Origin: Methyloradius sp035460505
Lineage (GTDB): Bacteria > Pseudomonadota > Gammaproteobacteria > Burkholderiales > Methylophilaceae
Assembly: GCA_035460505.1 (NCBI GenBank)
Contig: DATHWP010000111.1
Span: forward strand, 1 to 8,042
DNA length: 8,042 nucleotides
Direction of reading: 5' to 3'
The position numbers were made by a program, and so were the translations under genes. Numbering within the stretch: the stretch's first letter is position 1; each line of letters begins with the position of its first letter. Below, piece after piece: positions 1 to 6,196 of the stretch. The notes below the pieces were generated by a model, which was given only the letters and a program-made list of their open reading frames with translations, searched no databases and was not told where the DNA came from.

Positions 1-1
1 A

Positions 2-883
2 GGATTACTGGTCAAAAACCAGAGTATGCGCGCCAATATTGGTGGATTGATGATGCCTATGTTGATAGGCATGACAGAACGAGGCCCAGATTCAGCAGGC
101 ATGGCTGTTTTCACCGCGCCAGTGGCTGCGAATGAGCTTAAATACAGCCTGTATGCGCCATCTATGGAATTTAACTGGAAGCTACTGGCAGAAGAATTTG
201 GTAGCCATTTTAGCAACCAGCCAAAACTCTCTACCAAGGGTAACCATGCCATCGTGATAACCAGCGTTGCCTCGCAACAGGTTAAAACATGGCTTAAACA
301 GAGCTATCCGAATGTGCACCTGCTATCTGTAGGCCATTCGATTGATGTGTATAAAGATACAGGCTTGCCAGCCGATGTCGCTGCGCGTTATGACTTACCT
401 ATGCTAAGCGGTACGCACTTGGTAGGCCACACCCGCATGGCGACAGAATCAGCGATTACGCCAGCGCATGCACACCCTTTTACTGCAGGTGAAGACTGGT
501 GCCTAGTACACAATGGTTCACTCTCTAACGCCCACAGCCTGCGCCGTAAACTGGAGCACGAAGGCATTACCTTTGAAACAGATAACGATACTGAAGCTGC
601 TTGCCGTTACCTCGAATGGCGCATGCGTGAGGGCGATGACCTGAAAGCTGCGCTGGAGCATGGCTTTGAAGACCTGGATGGTTTTTACACTTTACTCATG
701 GGTACCAAGACAGAACTAGCTTTGGTACGCGATCCATTCGCCTGCAAGCCAGCTGTAGTTGCCGAGCACGATGATTATGTAGCGATTGCGTCTGAATTCC
801 GCTCACTGGCACACCTGCCAGACATCAAGAATGCACATGTATTTGAGCCTAGCCCCAAGGAAATGTACGTATGGAAAATATAA
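2..883 (+). CDS. mgsA: N-methylglutamate synthase subunit A, class II glutamine amidotransferase-like (5' partial)
   Basis: This is the amidotransferase-type subunit of N-methylglutamate synthase, a three-subunit relative of glutamate synthase used in methylamine assimilation and oxidation in the cytoplasm. The frame is open from base 2 and reads GLLVKNQS before the first internal ATG at 26. Class II amidotransferases start MCGIVG, so the true start and the catalytic Cys2 probably lie about 15 bases left of the window, and ATG 26 should not be taken as the start. Visible family motifs are RGPDSAG near the N-terminus, HTRMATES followed by AHAHPF, the HNGSLSN glutamine-site motif, and ETDNDTEA. 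The 3' end overlaps mgsB by 13 bases, which suggests translational coupling. The next two genes supply the GXGXG and FMN domains, which supports MgsA over PurF or GlmS. Known family members are also called GlxB. The mgs assignment rests on the three-gene order and is fairly secure; the exact in vivo substrate is inferred. Confidence 0.88.
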   Translation, partial: GLLVKNQSMRANIGGLMMPMLIGMTERGPDSAGMAVFTAPVAANELKYSLYAPSMEFNWKLLAEEFGSHFSNQPKLSTKGNHAIVITSVASQQVKTWLKQSYPNVHLLSVGHSIDVYKDTGLPADVAARYDLPMLSGTHLVGHTRMATESAITPAHAHPFTAGEDWCLVHNGSLSNAHSLRRKLEHEGITFETDNDTEAACRYLEWRMREGDDLKAALEHGFEDLDGFYTLLMGTKTELALVRDPFACKPAVVAEHDDYVAIASEFRSLAHLPDIKNAHVFEPSPKEMYVWKI

Positions 884-1566
884 CAAACTTTGATCTGGAT
901 ACCACGCCATTGCGCGAGGTGAACCAGTTCTTGCATGGTGATTCATCAAAGCTAAACGGCCAGTGCGTCAAAATCCAGAACCCGAATGGTGCACACAATA
1001 TCGCCGTTGGCCTTAAAGCTGATGTCAAAGTGGCCATTCAAGGCCATGCTGGCTACTATGCCGCAGGCATGAACCAGTTAGCCACTGTCGTGGTTGAAGG
1101 TAGCGCTGGTACTGGCGTAGCTGAAAACATGATGTCTGGTTACGTGCACGTAAAAGGCTTTGCCTCCAATGCTGCTGGCGCCACTGCACAAGGTGGTTTG
1201 CTGGTGATTGATGGCGATGCAGGCCTGCGTTGTGGCATCTCGCTCAAAGGCGCTGATATCGTGGTTGGCGGCTCAGTTGGCAGTTTCTCGGCTTTCATGG
1301 CGCAGGCTGGCAACCTCGTGATTCTGGGCGATGCTGGCGATGCACTAGGTGATTCACTCTATGAAGTGCGTATTTTCGTGCGCGGCAAGGTGAAAAGCCT
1401 GGGCGCAGACTGCGAAGAAAAGCCAATGGATGATGAAGCCAAGAAAATCCTCACCGATTTGCTGCGTAAATCAGGCCATCAAGATGTGAGCCCCGATAGC
1501 TTCAAGCTTTTTGGCTCAGCACGCACACTTTATAACTTCCACGTTGATCATGCTGGAGCATACTAA
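871..1566 (+). CDS. mgsB: N-methylglutamate synthase subunit B, GXGXG (glutamate synthase C-terminal) domain protein
   Basis: The 231-residue protein consists almost wholly of the GXGXG right-handed beta-helix domain that forms the C-terminus of glutamate synthase large subunit. Glycine-rich turns recur across residues about 50-170, for example GHAGYYAAG, VEGSAGTGV, GDAGLRCG, GGSVGSF and GDAGDALGDS. In glutamate synthase this domain is structural and packs against the amidotransferase and FMN domains. Here it is a separate subunit, as in MgsB/GlxC. The start at 871 is supported by AAGGAA at 857-862, eight bases upstream, inside the end of mgsA. The stop is immediately followed by the ATG of mgsC, so the three subunits are probably made in fixed ratio from one transcript. 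The C-terminal tail (from about residue 185) is not part of the repeat and looks helical. The reverse-strand frame over its 5' end is a shadow. Confidence 0.88.
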   Translation: MENITNFDLDTTPLREVNQFLHGDSSKLNGQCVKIQNPNGAHNIAVGLKADVKVAIQGHAGYYAAGMNQLATVVVEGSAGTGVAENMMSGYVHVKGFASNAAGATAQGGLLVIDGDAGLRCGISLKGADIVVGGSVGSFSAFMAQAGNLVILGDAGDALGDSLYEVRIFVRGKVKSLGADCEEKPMDDEAKKILTDLLRKSGHQDVSPDSFKLFGSARTLYNFHVDHAGAY

Positions 1567-2937
1567 ATGAGCGACTCTAAAGATAATAAACCCAAGCCAG
1601 CAGCGCCTGTTTCACAAACACTGCCGCATTTTTCAGCGACATTTGATCCACAAACCATGTCGCAGATTCGCCGCGCAGCTGATACTGGCATTTATGATAT
1701 TCGTGGCGCAGGCGCTAAACGCAAGCTGCCGCACTTTGATGATTTACTCTTTCTGGGTGCTTCTGTCAGCCGTTATCCACTTGAAGGCTACCGCGAAAAA
1801 TGCGGTACTGATGTGGTACTTGGCACCCGTTTTGCAAAAAAACCGATTTACCTAAAAACTCCAGTGACCATTGCAGGCATGAGCTTTGGTGCGCTTTCTG
1901 GCCCAGCGAAAGAAGCGCTAGGCCGTGGCGCGAGCGCAGTTGGTACCAGTACAACCACTGGTGATGGCGGCATGACGCCTGAAGAACGCGGCCATTCGTC
2001 TATTCTGGTATATCAATACCTACCTTCACGCTACGGCATGAACCCTGATGACTTGCGCAAAGCCGATGCCATTGAAGTGGTAATCGGGCAGGGCGCTAAG
2101 CCGGGTGGTGGCGGTATGTTGCTAGGCCAGAAGATCAGTGCACGCGTAGCTAAAATGCGCTGCCTGCCAGAAGGTATCGACCAGCGCTCAGCCTGTCGCC
2201 ACCCTGATTGGACAGGCCCTGATGACCTTGAAATCAAGATTGCAGAACTACGCGAGATCACCGATTGGGAAAAACCAATCTACGTAAAAATCGGCGCAAC
2301 ACGCCCTTATTTTGATGTAGCACTTGCGGTTAAATCTGGTGCTGATGTCGTGGTGCTAGATGGTATGCAGGGCGGTACAGCAGCCACACAAGAGGTATTC
2401 ATTGAGCATGTGGGCATACCAATCCTTGCCGCCATTCGCCCTGCCGTCAAAGCCTTGCAGGATCTAGGCGTTTATCGCAACGGTAAAAACAGCGTGCAAT
2501 TGATCGTCTCAGGAGGCATCAGGAACGGTGCTGATGTAGCAAAGGCGCTGGCACTGGGCGCAGACGCTGTGGCAATTGGTACTGCTGCCTTGATTGCACT
2601 GGGCGATAACGACCCACGCTATGAAGAGGAATACCAGGCGCTAGGCTCCACAGCAGGCGCTTATGATGACTGGCACGAAGGCCGCGATCCAGCAGGCATT
2701 ACCACGCAAGATCCAGAGCTGGCAAAACGGCTGGATCCAGTAAAAGCAGGGCGCAGATTATCCAATTACCTCAATGTAATGACGATGGAAGCCCAAGTCA
2801 TTGCCAGGGCCTGCGGCAAATCACACCTGCATAACCTGGAGCCAGAGGACTTGGTAGCCTTGACCATAGAAGCATCGGCCATGGCAAAAGTACCGTTGGC
2901 GGGTACTACGTGGATACCGGGCGTCACTCAGTTCTAG
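1567..2937 (+). CDS. mgsC: N-methylglutamate synthase subunit C, FMN-binding glutamate synthase domain
   Basis: This 456-residue protein is the catalytic FMN subunit, matching the central TIM-barrel synthase domain of glutamate synthase. In the N-methylglutamate pathway the complex forms N-methylglutamate, which a dehydrogenase then splits to formaldehyde (or its carrier form) and glutamate. Visible motifs are TIAGMSFGALSGPAK at about 101-115, GAKPGGGG at 176-183, the barrel strand VVVLDGMQGGTAA at 261-273, VSGGI at 314-318 and GADAVAIGTAAL at 331-342, the last two fitting flavin phosphate binding. The [3Fe-4S] cysteine pattern of glutamate synthase is absent: WHEGRDPAGITTQDP at 369-383 aligns with the usual CHLNTCPVGVATQDP, and both cysteines are replaced. 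The only cysteines are at 79, 199, 210 and 416. The ATG directly abuts the mgsB stop, with GGAG at 1555-1558 as ribosome site. The last gene of the operon, it is followed by a strong palindrome. Family assignment is firm; the electron route is uncertain. Confidence 0.88.
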   Translation: MSDSKDNKPKPAAPVSQTLPHFSATFDPQTMSQIRRAADTGIYDIRGAGAKRKLPHFDDLLFLGASVSRYPLEGYREKCGTDVVLGTRFAKKPIYLKTPVTIAGMSFGALSGPAKEALGRGASAVGTSTTTGDGGMTPEERGHSSILVYQYLPSRYGMNPDDLRKADAIEVVIGQGAKPGGGGMLLGQKISARVAKMRCLPEGIDQRSACRHPDWTGPDDLEIKIAELREITDWEKPIYVKIGATRPYFDVALAVKSGADVVVLDGMQGGTAATQEVFIEHVGIPILAAIRPAVKALQDLGVYRNGKNSVQLIVSGGIRNGADVAKALALGADAVAIGTAALIALGDNDPRYEEEYQALGSTAGAYDDWHEGRDPAGITTQDPELAKRLDPVKAGRRLSNYLNVMTMEAQVIARACGKSHLHNLEPEDLVALTIEASAMAKVPLAGTTWIPGVTQF

Positions 2938-2974
2938 GAAAGCAAAGTATCGTTTTACAAACTTGCTGTACATG

Positions 2975-3011
2975 AATAAGCTTGGTTAATCGAATTAACC
3001 AAGCTTATTTT
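2975..3011 (+). terminator. Perfect 16-bp hairpin after mgsC, probable intrinsic terminator
   Basis: The arms AATAAGCTTGGTTAAT (2975-2990) and ATTAACCAAGCTTATT (2994-3009) are exact reverse complements with a three-base loop (CGA). Two further T residues follow, giving a TTATTTT run at the end. It lies 38 bases after the mgsC stop, which fits a terminator for the mgs operon. The T-tract is short, so efficiency is uncertain. The hairpin ends two bases before the ATG of the next gene, so in read-through transcripts it would cover that gene's ribosome-binding region. Confidence 0.7.
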
Positions 3012-4022
3012 ATGCAGCCGATTCCGCTTATTCCTATTTCCATTATCACTGGCGCAACTGATAGTGGAAAAACTATAGTACTAAATCAATTACTTAAAGA
3101 GACTAATTTAAGTGATACTTTAGTTATTTATAGCGAATCAGACCTCAGCAATATTCATCATCCGCTGGTTGTTTTTAGCCTGGAAGAATCGCAAATCAGC
3201 GAAACTACTTTTTGCAAATGCTGCAATCTGCGTAGTGATCTGCAAAAAACTTTGCGCGATGTCATCTGGCGATTTTCACGTGAAGGTAAACGCATCTTTA
3301 ACCGCGTGATTATTGAAACAAAAGGGCTTGCGGACCCTGCCGCCATTATTCACACCTTAATCACTGATGACTTCATTCAAGCCCATTATCAGCTTGATTC
3401 CATAGTTACCGTCATCAACCCAGCCAACGGCATGAAAATGCTGGATCAACACCCAGCGCTGATCAAACAAGTGGCTTTTGCTAACAGCATCGCAATCAGC
3501 CATCCAGAGCCAGCCAATACAAGCCAATTAGACGATTTGTTGAACAGGCTAAATAGCATTAACCCAGCAGCCTCAGTTATTCAGCTTATACAGCCTGCGG
3601 ATATTCAAAAACTCAATATCTTTAGCCAAAGCACCCAAAAAACTGAGAATCAACTAGTAAAAACGCTAAATTGGCTAGAATCGCTTTCTAAGCCATTAAT
3701 TGCTGATAAGCAAGATGATGGTATTCAGGCATTTGTTTTTTTCATCGATAACCCTGTAGAAAAATCACTTTTAAACGATTGGCTCGATTTATTACTCAAC
3801 ATCAAAGGCGCTGACATTTGGCAGCTAAGTGGAGCAGTTAGTTTTGTTGGAGAAACTGGGCCAACGATTATTAATGCAACGCAACACATATTGCAGCCAC
3901 ATCAAACTTTCTCAGCATGGCCAACAGAAGATCACCGAACTAAAATTGGATTCATTTCTAATGGAATAGGTTTTGAGGTAATAGAGCAAACTTTCAATGC
4001 AATGTCTGTTACAAGAAAGTAG
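3012..4022 (+). CDS. COG0523/CobW-family P-loop protein, divergent putative metal chaperone GTPase
   Basis: The 336-residue protein belongs to the G3E/COG0523 group, whose members are GTPases that deliver or sense metals such as zinc or cobalt. Seen in the sequence: Walker A GATDSGKT at 14-21, the CxCC metal-binding motif CKCC at 68-71 followed by NLRSDL, the ETKGLADP motif at 102-109, and a CobW C-terminal domain from about residue 235, with QLSGAVSFVGE and a late AWP. Missing or altered: the NEFGE-type stretch after Walker A reads YSESDL, and the guanine-recognition NKxD after VAFANSIA reads ISHP. Nucleotide specificity or hydrolysis may therefore differ from the family. The frame can be extended to TTG 2982, but that lies inside the terminator palindrome, so ATG 3012 is chosen. 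No Shine-Dalgarno sequence is visible. Base use is more AT-rich than in mgsABC. Family membership is solid; the metal and client protein are unknown, and a link to the mgs enzymes is only positional. Confidence 0.8.
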   Translation: MQPIPLIPISIITGATDSGKTIVLNQLLKETNLSDTLVIYSESDLSNIHHPLVVFSLEESQISETTFCKCCNLRSDLQKTLRDVIWRFSREGKRIFNRVIIETKGLADPAAIIHTLITDDFIQAHYQLDSIVTVINPANGMKMLDQHPALIKQVAFANSIAISHPEPANTSQLDDLLNRLNSINPAASVIQLIQPADIQKLNIFSQSTQKTENQLVKTLNWLESLSKPLIADKQDDGIQAFVFFIDNPVEKSLLNDWLDLLLNIKGADIWQLSGAVSFVGETGPTIINATQHILQPHQTFSAWPTEDHRTKIGFISNGIGFEVIEQTFNAMSVTRK

Positions 4023-4027
4023 CTTAT

Positions 4028-4115
4028 TTTCCATGTTTCCATTTTAAATAAATTCGTAAGCTGAATTTATTACCAGTCAGTTTGATAAATATATGAATAG
4101 ATGGAATATTTCCAT
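4028..4115. repeat. AT-rich inverted repeats and triple TTTCCAT heptamer downstream of the CobW-like gene
   Basis: Two small inverted repeats lie here. AATAAATTC (4047-4055) pairs with GAATTTATT (4063-4071) across a 7-base loop. ATGGAA (4101-4106) pairs with TTCCAT (4110-4115) across TAT. The heptamer TTTCCAT occurs three times, at 4028-4034, 4036-4042 and 4109-4115. The first hairpin could weakly terminate the CobW-like transcript but has no T-tract. In AT-rich DNA some of this could be chance. The rest of the 4023-4286 spacer holds no convincing gene. Confidence 0.35.
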
Positions 4116-4286
4116 TCTTCATAACCAATCCTTTATTTAACATAATATACATTATGCGAAGTAAAAGAATGGTTAAGACGCTTCCTTGGGATTATTAAGA
4201 TACTGAAAAATGAGCACTACTTACACATAGCTGGATACGTAAAGTTTGCTATCATCAAAGCTGTTAGCAAAAACAAAGGGGAAATA

Positions 4287-4829
4287 ATGCTCTCTGAAAT
4301 TACACAAAACCCACTTTTGACTGGGATATTAGGAGCAATTGGCGGCGGTCTTATAACTTGGCTCATTCAACAAATTCAAAATAAACGTGGTTCTTTTAGT
4401 TACATCGTTACTCATAACCAACTTGCGTATTCAGCTAACGATATCGTTTTTGGTAATGTTACAGTCCAATGGAATGGCAGAAATATAAATAATTTGTATT
4501 TGTCAAAAATTGAAATTACGAATGAAAGCATGAACGATTATGAAGATGTTGTATTAAGTACATATAGCTCTGGAACTGAGTTACTTACTGAACAAACAGG
4601 AATTATCGGTACACCATTAGTCCTGAAATGGTCTGACAACTACAGTGAGCTAGTAAAAGTACCAAATGGTGGTACACCTACTGATTCTCAATGGAGCATC
4701 TATAAAACTCAACGAGAATATATTGTCCCAGTCATTAATAGAGGGCAAGTTGCAACCATTAGTTATCTTAATGAGGTTAACGATATTACTACTAGGGGTA
4801 TCTGGGTCACAGCTACGAAAAAGGTGTAA
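4287..4829 (+). CDS. Unrecognised membrane-anchored protein, possibly truncated by a frameshift
   Basis: I do not recognise this 180-residue protein. It has one hydrophobic segment at about residues 8-28, followed by QNKRG (positively charged). The rest is rich in beta-strand-type and polar residues with no cysteines and no obvious catalytic motif. The layout suggests a membrane-anchored beta-rich domain, probably on the cytoplasmic side by the positive-inside rule. The ATG is preceded by AGGGG about eight bases upstream, a good ribosome site. The frame is open further upstream to about 4146 but contains no ATG, GTG or TTG there. The stop comes directly after a run of five A residues (4818-4822). 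The -1 frame then continues for 77 codons into two hydrophobic segments, so the true product may be a 256-residue protein with three membrane helices. DNA here is clearly more AT-rich than in the mgs or cox genes, consistent with an accessory origin. Confidence 0.6.
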   Translation: MLSEITQNPLLTGILGAIGGGLITWLIQQIQNKRGSFSYIVTHNQLAYSANDIVFGNVTVQWNGRNINNLYLSKIEITNESMNDYEDVVLSTYSSGTELLTEQTGIIGTPLVLKWSDNYSELVKVPNGGTPTDSQWSIYKTQREYIVPVINRGQVATISYLNEVNDITTRGIWVTATKKV

Positions 4830-5056
4830 AGTTAAAAGAAAGAAAACCACACAGTAAAATTCATGGTATCGAGCAGCCAAGAGCTGCATTGGTTGGCATT
4901 CTTTTAGGATTTTTCTTAATCCCCTTATTAATATCCACTACACAGAATGCTTGGTATATAGCCTCATTAGTTTTCGTTTACGGCTTGGTAGCACAAACCC
5001 CTGGTGCTTATGTAATAAAAACATGGAGATTTATTCGTGAAGTTATATCAGGGTAA
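4823..5056 (+). CDS. Frame -1 continuation of the preceding gene: C-terminal two-helix membrane segment
   Basis: From 4823 to the TAA at 5054 this frame reads 77 residues beginning GVKLKERKP. It has a charged start, a hydrophobic segment at about 21-39, a second at about 43-60 and a basic amphipathic end (KTWRFIREV). It looks like genuine membrane protein sequence. The frame has no ATG; the only likely in-frame alternative start is TTG 4889, which would cut into the first helix and has no ribosome site. It joins the preceding gene exactly at AAA AAG (4818-4823). One extra A in that run, or a ribosomal slip of -1, would give a single 256-residue protein. The choices are a real frameshift mutation, a sequencing error in the homopolymer, or programmed frameshifting; the sequence alone does not decide. 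The next gene starts 14 bases after this stop, and its ribosome site lies in that gap, so the three frames look like one transcription unit. Confidence 0.5.
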   Translation, partial: GVKLKERKPHSKIHGIEQPRAALVGILLGFFLIPLLISTTQNAWYIASLVFVYGLVAQTPGAYVIKTWRFIREVISG

Positions 5057-5070
5057 ATAGGGATTGAATA

Positions 5071-5352
5071 ATGAGAACACTGCTAGAGAGTGTCGTTGCA
5101 ATTAGCTTCACATGGCTACTGTGGTCCATGTTCATTGGCGCTGACCGTCGAAGCGTTAAAAGAAAAGGCAAAAACAGGGATGTCAGTGACATGGGCAAGT
5201 TGATTGAAGCATGCGCTGGCAACCGTGGAAAGGCTGAGCGATTGATTATGGAAGAGATGCGGACACGCGGTGCTATGACAAAAAATTCAGCGGCAAAACT
5301 TGTGCTAGATCGATTAGAGAAGGAAACAGAAGCCTCGCAAATCAACACTTAA
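5071..5352 (+). CDS. Unrecognised 93-residue single-pass membrane protein with charged helical tail
   Basis: I do not recognise this small protein. Residues about 5-23 form one hydrophobic helix (SVVAISFTWLLWSMFIG). It is followed by a basic cluster RRSVKRKGKNR (26-36), which puts the C-terminus in the cytoplasm by the positive-inside rule. The remaining residues 37-85 are charged and look alpha-helical (MGKLIEACAGNRGKAERLIM, then MTKNSAAKLVLDRLEKE), like a small helical bundle or protein-interaction tail. The ATG at 5071 is well supported by AGGGA at 5059-5063. It sits 14 bases after the stop of the preceding membrane segment, so the genes are probably cotranscribed. Codon use is typical of a real gene, and the base composition is less AT-rich than the preceding gene. 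The opposite-strand frame over the same bases is a shadow. Function is unknown. Confidence 0.6.
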   Translation: MRTLLESVVAISFTWLLWSMFIGADRRSVKRKGKNRDVSDMGKLIEACAGNRGKAERLIMEEMRTRGAMTKNSAAKLVLDRLEKETEASQINT

Positions 5353-5516
5353 TTTGAGTAAAAATCCCTATCGCTGGCTTTAAATCTCCCACAAACCAGC
5401 ACGAAACACCCTTCCCCTACTCGTTCTAGACCCGCATCAATGCTTGTTCTATGCACCATCACCGTGCAAATTTCCTCAAAATAAACATATTTTAGTGCAT
5501 AAAATAAAATTAAGAA

Positions 5517-5559
5517 TATACTAGCCCGCAGAAGTTTTCTTTAAGTAGCTTACTTTAAG
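5517..5559 (+). promoter_or_regulatory. Possible promoter and CTTTAAG direct repeat upstream of the Yip1-type gene
   Basis: The 218-base gap between 5352 and 5571 turns AT-rich toward its 3' end. TATACT at 5517-5522 is a fair -10 hexamer, though no good -35 is seen at the right distance. Downstream, CTTTAAG occurs at 5539-5545 and 5553-5559, 14 bases apart, and the AAGTA/TACTT arms (5543-5547, 5551-5555) form a short inverted repeat. AAGGA at 5559-5563 is the ribosome site for ATG 5571. The repeat sits between the putative start of transcription and the ribosome site, where a repressor could act; this is speculative. Confidence 0.25.
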
Positions 5560-5570
5560 AAGGATCTATC

Positions 5571-6164
5571 ATGCATCCGATTACTTTGTTTACGCTCTTC
5601 TTCAAACCCACTGCTGGATGGCAGAGGTTAATTAAAAGTCAGCCGACTATTTATCGACTGTATCTTCTTCACGTCATTCCGTTTTCCATTATCCCTGCTT
5701 TAATGATCTACCTGACTGGGGGAAAGCATGGCCTGCTATTCCTGAATTTATTGCCGGATGACAAGCTCAAGGTGGTCGCGGTTATTTTCTTTGTCATTCA
5801 ACTTGTGGTCGTGCCCATCATGGCGGTGATCATCCGACAACTTGCCGAGGTCGCGCAAATACACCCCACATATGGTGATAGCTTCATACTCGCCGCAGTA
5901 GCCCCTACTCCACTTTGGCTGGCGCCAATTTTCCTGTTCATCCCGGACATCTATGTGAATTCAGTCGTGATCACCGTAGCCATGATGGCAGCCGTTGGTT
6001 TGATGTATTTCGGAATACCCACGATATTCAGGATTAAAGACAGCGGCCAGAGCTTTCTGTTCTTTGGTGCAGTTTTGATGGCTGGGCTCATGGCCTGGGT
6101 ATTTATGATGGTCTGTACCTTGGTGATTTGGGGTAGCGTGCAAAATTTACACTTCACTCATTGA
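5571..6164 (+). CDS. Yip1-family integral membrane protein
   Basis: The 197-residue protein is very hydrophobic, with about five membrane helices near residues 31-49, 67-88, 103-124, 131-152 and 162-187. The N-terminus carries an amphipathic lead, PITLFTLFFKPTAGWQRLIK, in which FKPTAGWQ matches the 'P..w..i' opening seen in bacterial Yip1-domain proteins. Other clues are the helix-breaking AAVAPTPLWLAP stretch and GLMYFGIPTIF. Bacterial Yip1-type proteins are mostly uncharacterised inner-membrane proteins, so no reaction can be assigned. The start at 5571 has AAGGA eight bases upstream. The gene is flanked by long spacers on both sides, with a hairpin after it, so it seems to be transcribed alone. 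The assignment is from general resemblance, not a diagnostic catalytic motif. Confidence 0.6.
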   Translation: MHPITLFTLFFKPTAGWQRLIKSQPTIYRLYLLHVIPFSIIPALMIYLTGGKHGLLFLNLLPDDKLKVVAVIFFVIQLVVVPIMAVIIRQLAEVAQIHPTYGDSFILAAVAPTPLWLAPIFLFIPDIYVNSVVITVAMMAAVGLMYFGIPTIFRIKDSGQSFLFFGAVLMAGLMAWVFMMVCTLVIWGSVQNLHFTH

Positions 6165-6196
6165 GCTAGATATTTATAAATTAAACAGTAGGATAG

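Noticed and set aside
26..28. ATG 26 as the start of mgsA
   Set aside because: The frame continues left to base 2 with residues that match the conserved class II amidotransferase N-terminus; starting at 26 would remove the catalytic cysteine region.
2982..3011. TTG start at 2982 adding ten residues to the CobW-like protein
   Set aside because: These codons lie inside the perfect palindrome, have no ribosome site, and family members begin close to the beta-strand before Walker A, which ATG 3012 gives.
3002..4030. Ten-base direct repeat AGCTTATTTT flanking the CobW-like gene as an insertion footprint
   Set aside because: One copy is part of the terminator arm, the sequence is simple and AT-rich, and no transposase or terminal inverted repeats are present.
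4247..4255. TGCTATCAT as an extended -10 promoter for the 4287 gene
   Set aside because: The -10 looks fair, but no -35 lies at a suitable distance; kept out of the feature list for lack of support.
4873..4887. GCAGC/GCTGC hairpin as a frameshift stimulator
   Set aside because: It begins about 50 bases after the A-run; stimulatory structures are normally within about ten bases.
4863..4907. ATG 4863 as the start of a separate gene
   Set aside because: Its frame hits a stop after 14 codons and is not the frame with the membrane helices.
5043..5348. Reverse-strand 101-residue frame
   Set aside because: It mirrors the 5071-5352 gene, has no ribosome site and reads as low-complexity serine/leucine sequence typical of a shadow frame.
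5372..5400. GCTGG/CCAGC arms as a tRNA-like or terminator element after the 93-residue gene
   Set aside because: The stem is only five bases with a 19-base loop, no T-tract follows, and no tRNA arms can be drawn.
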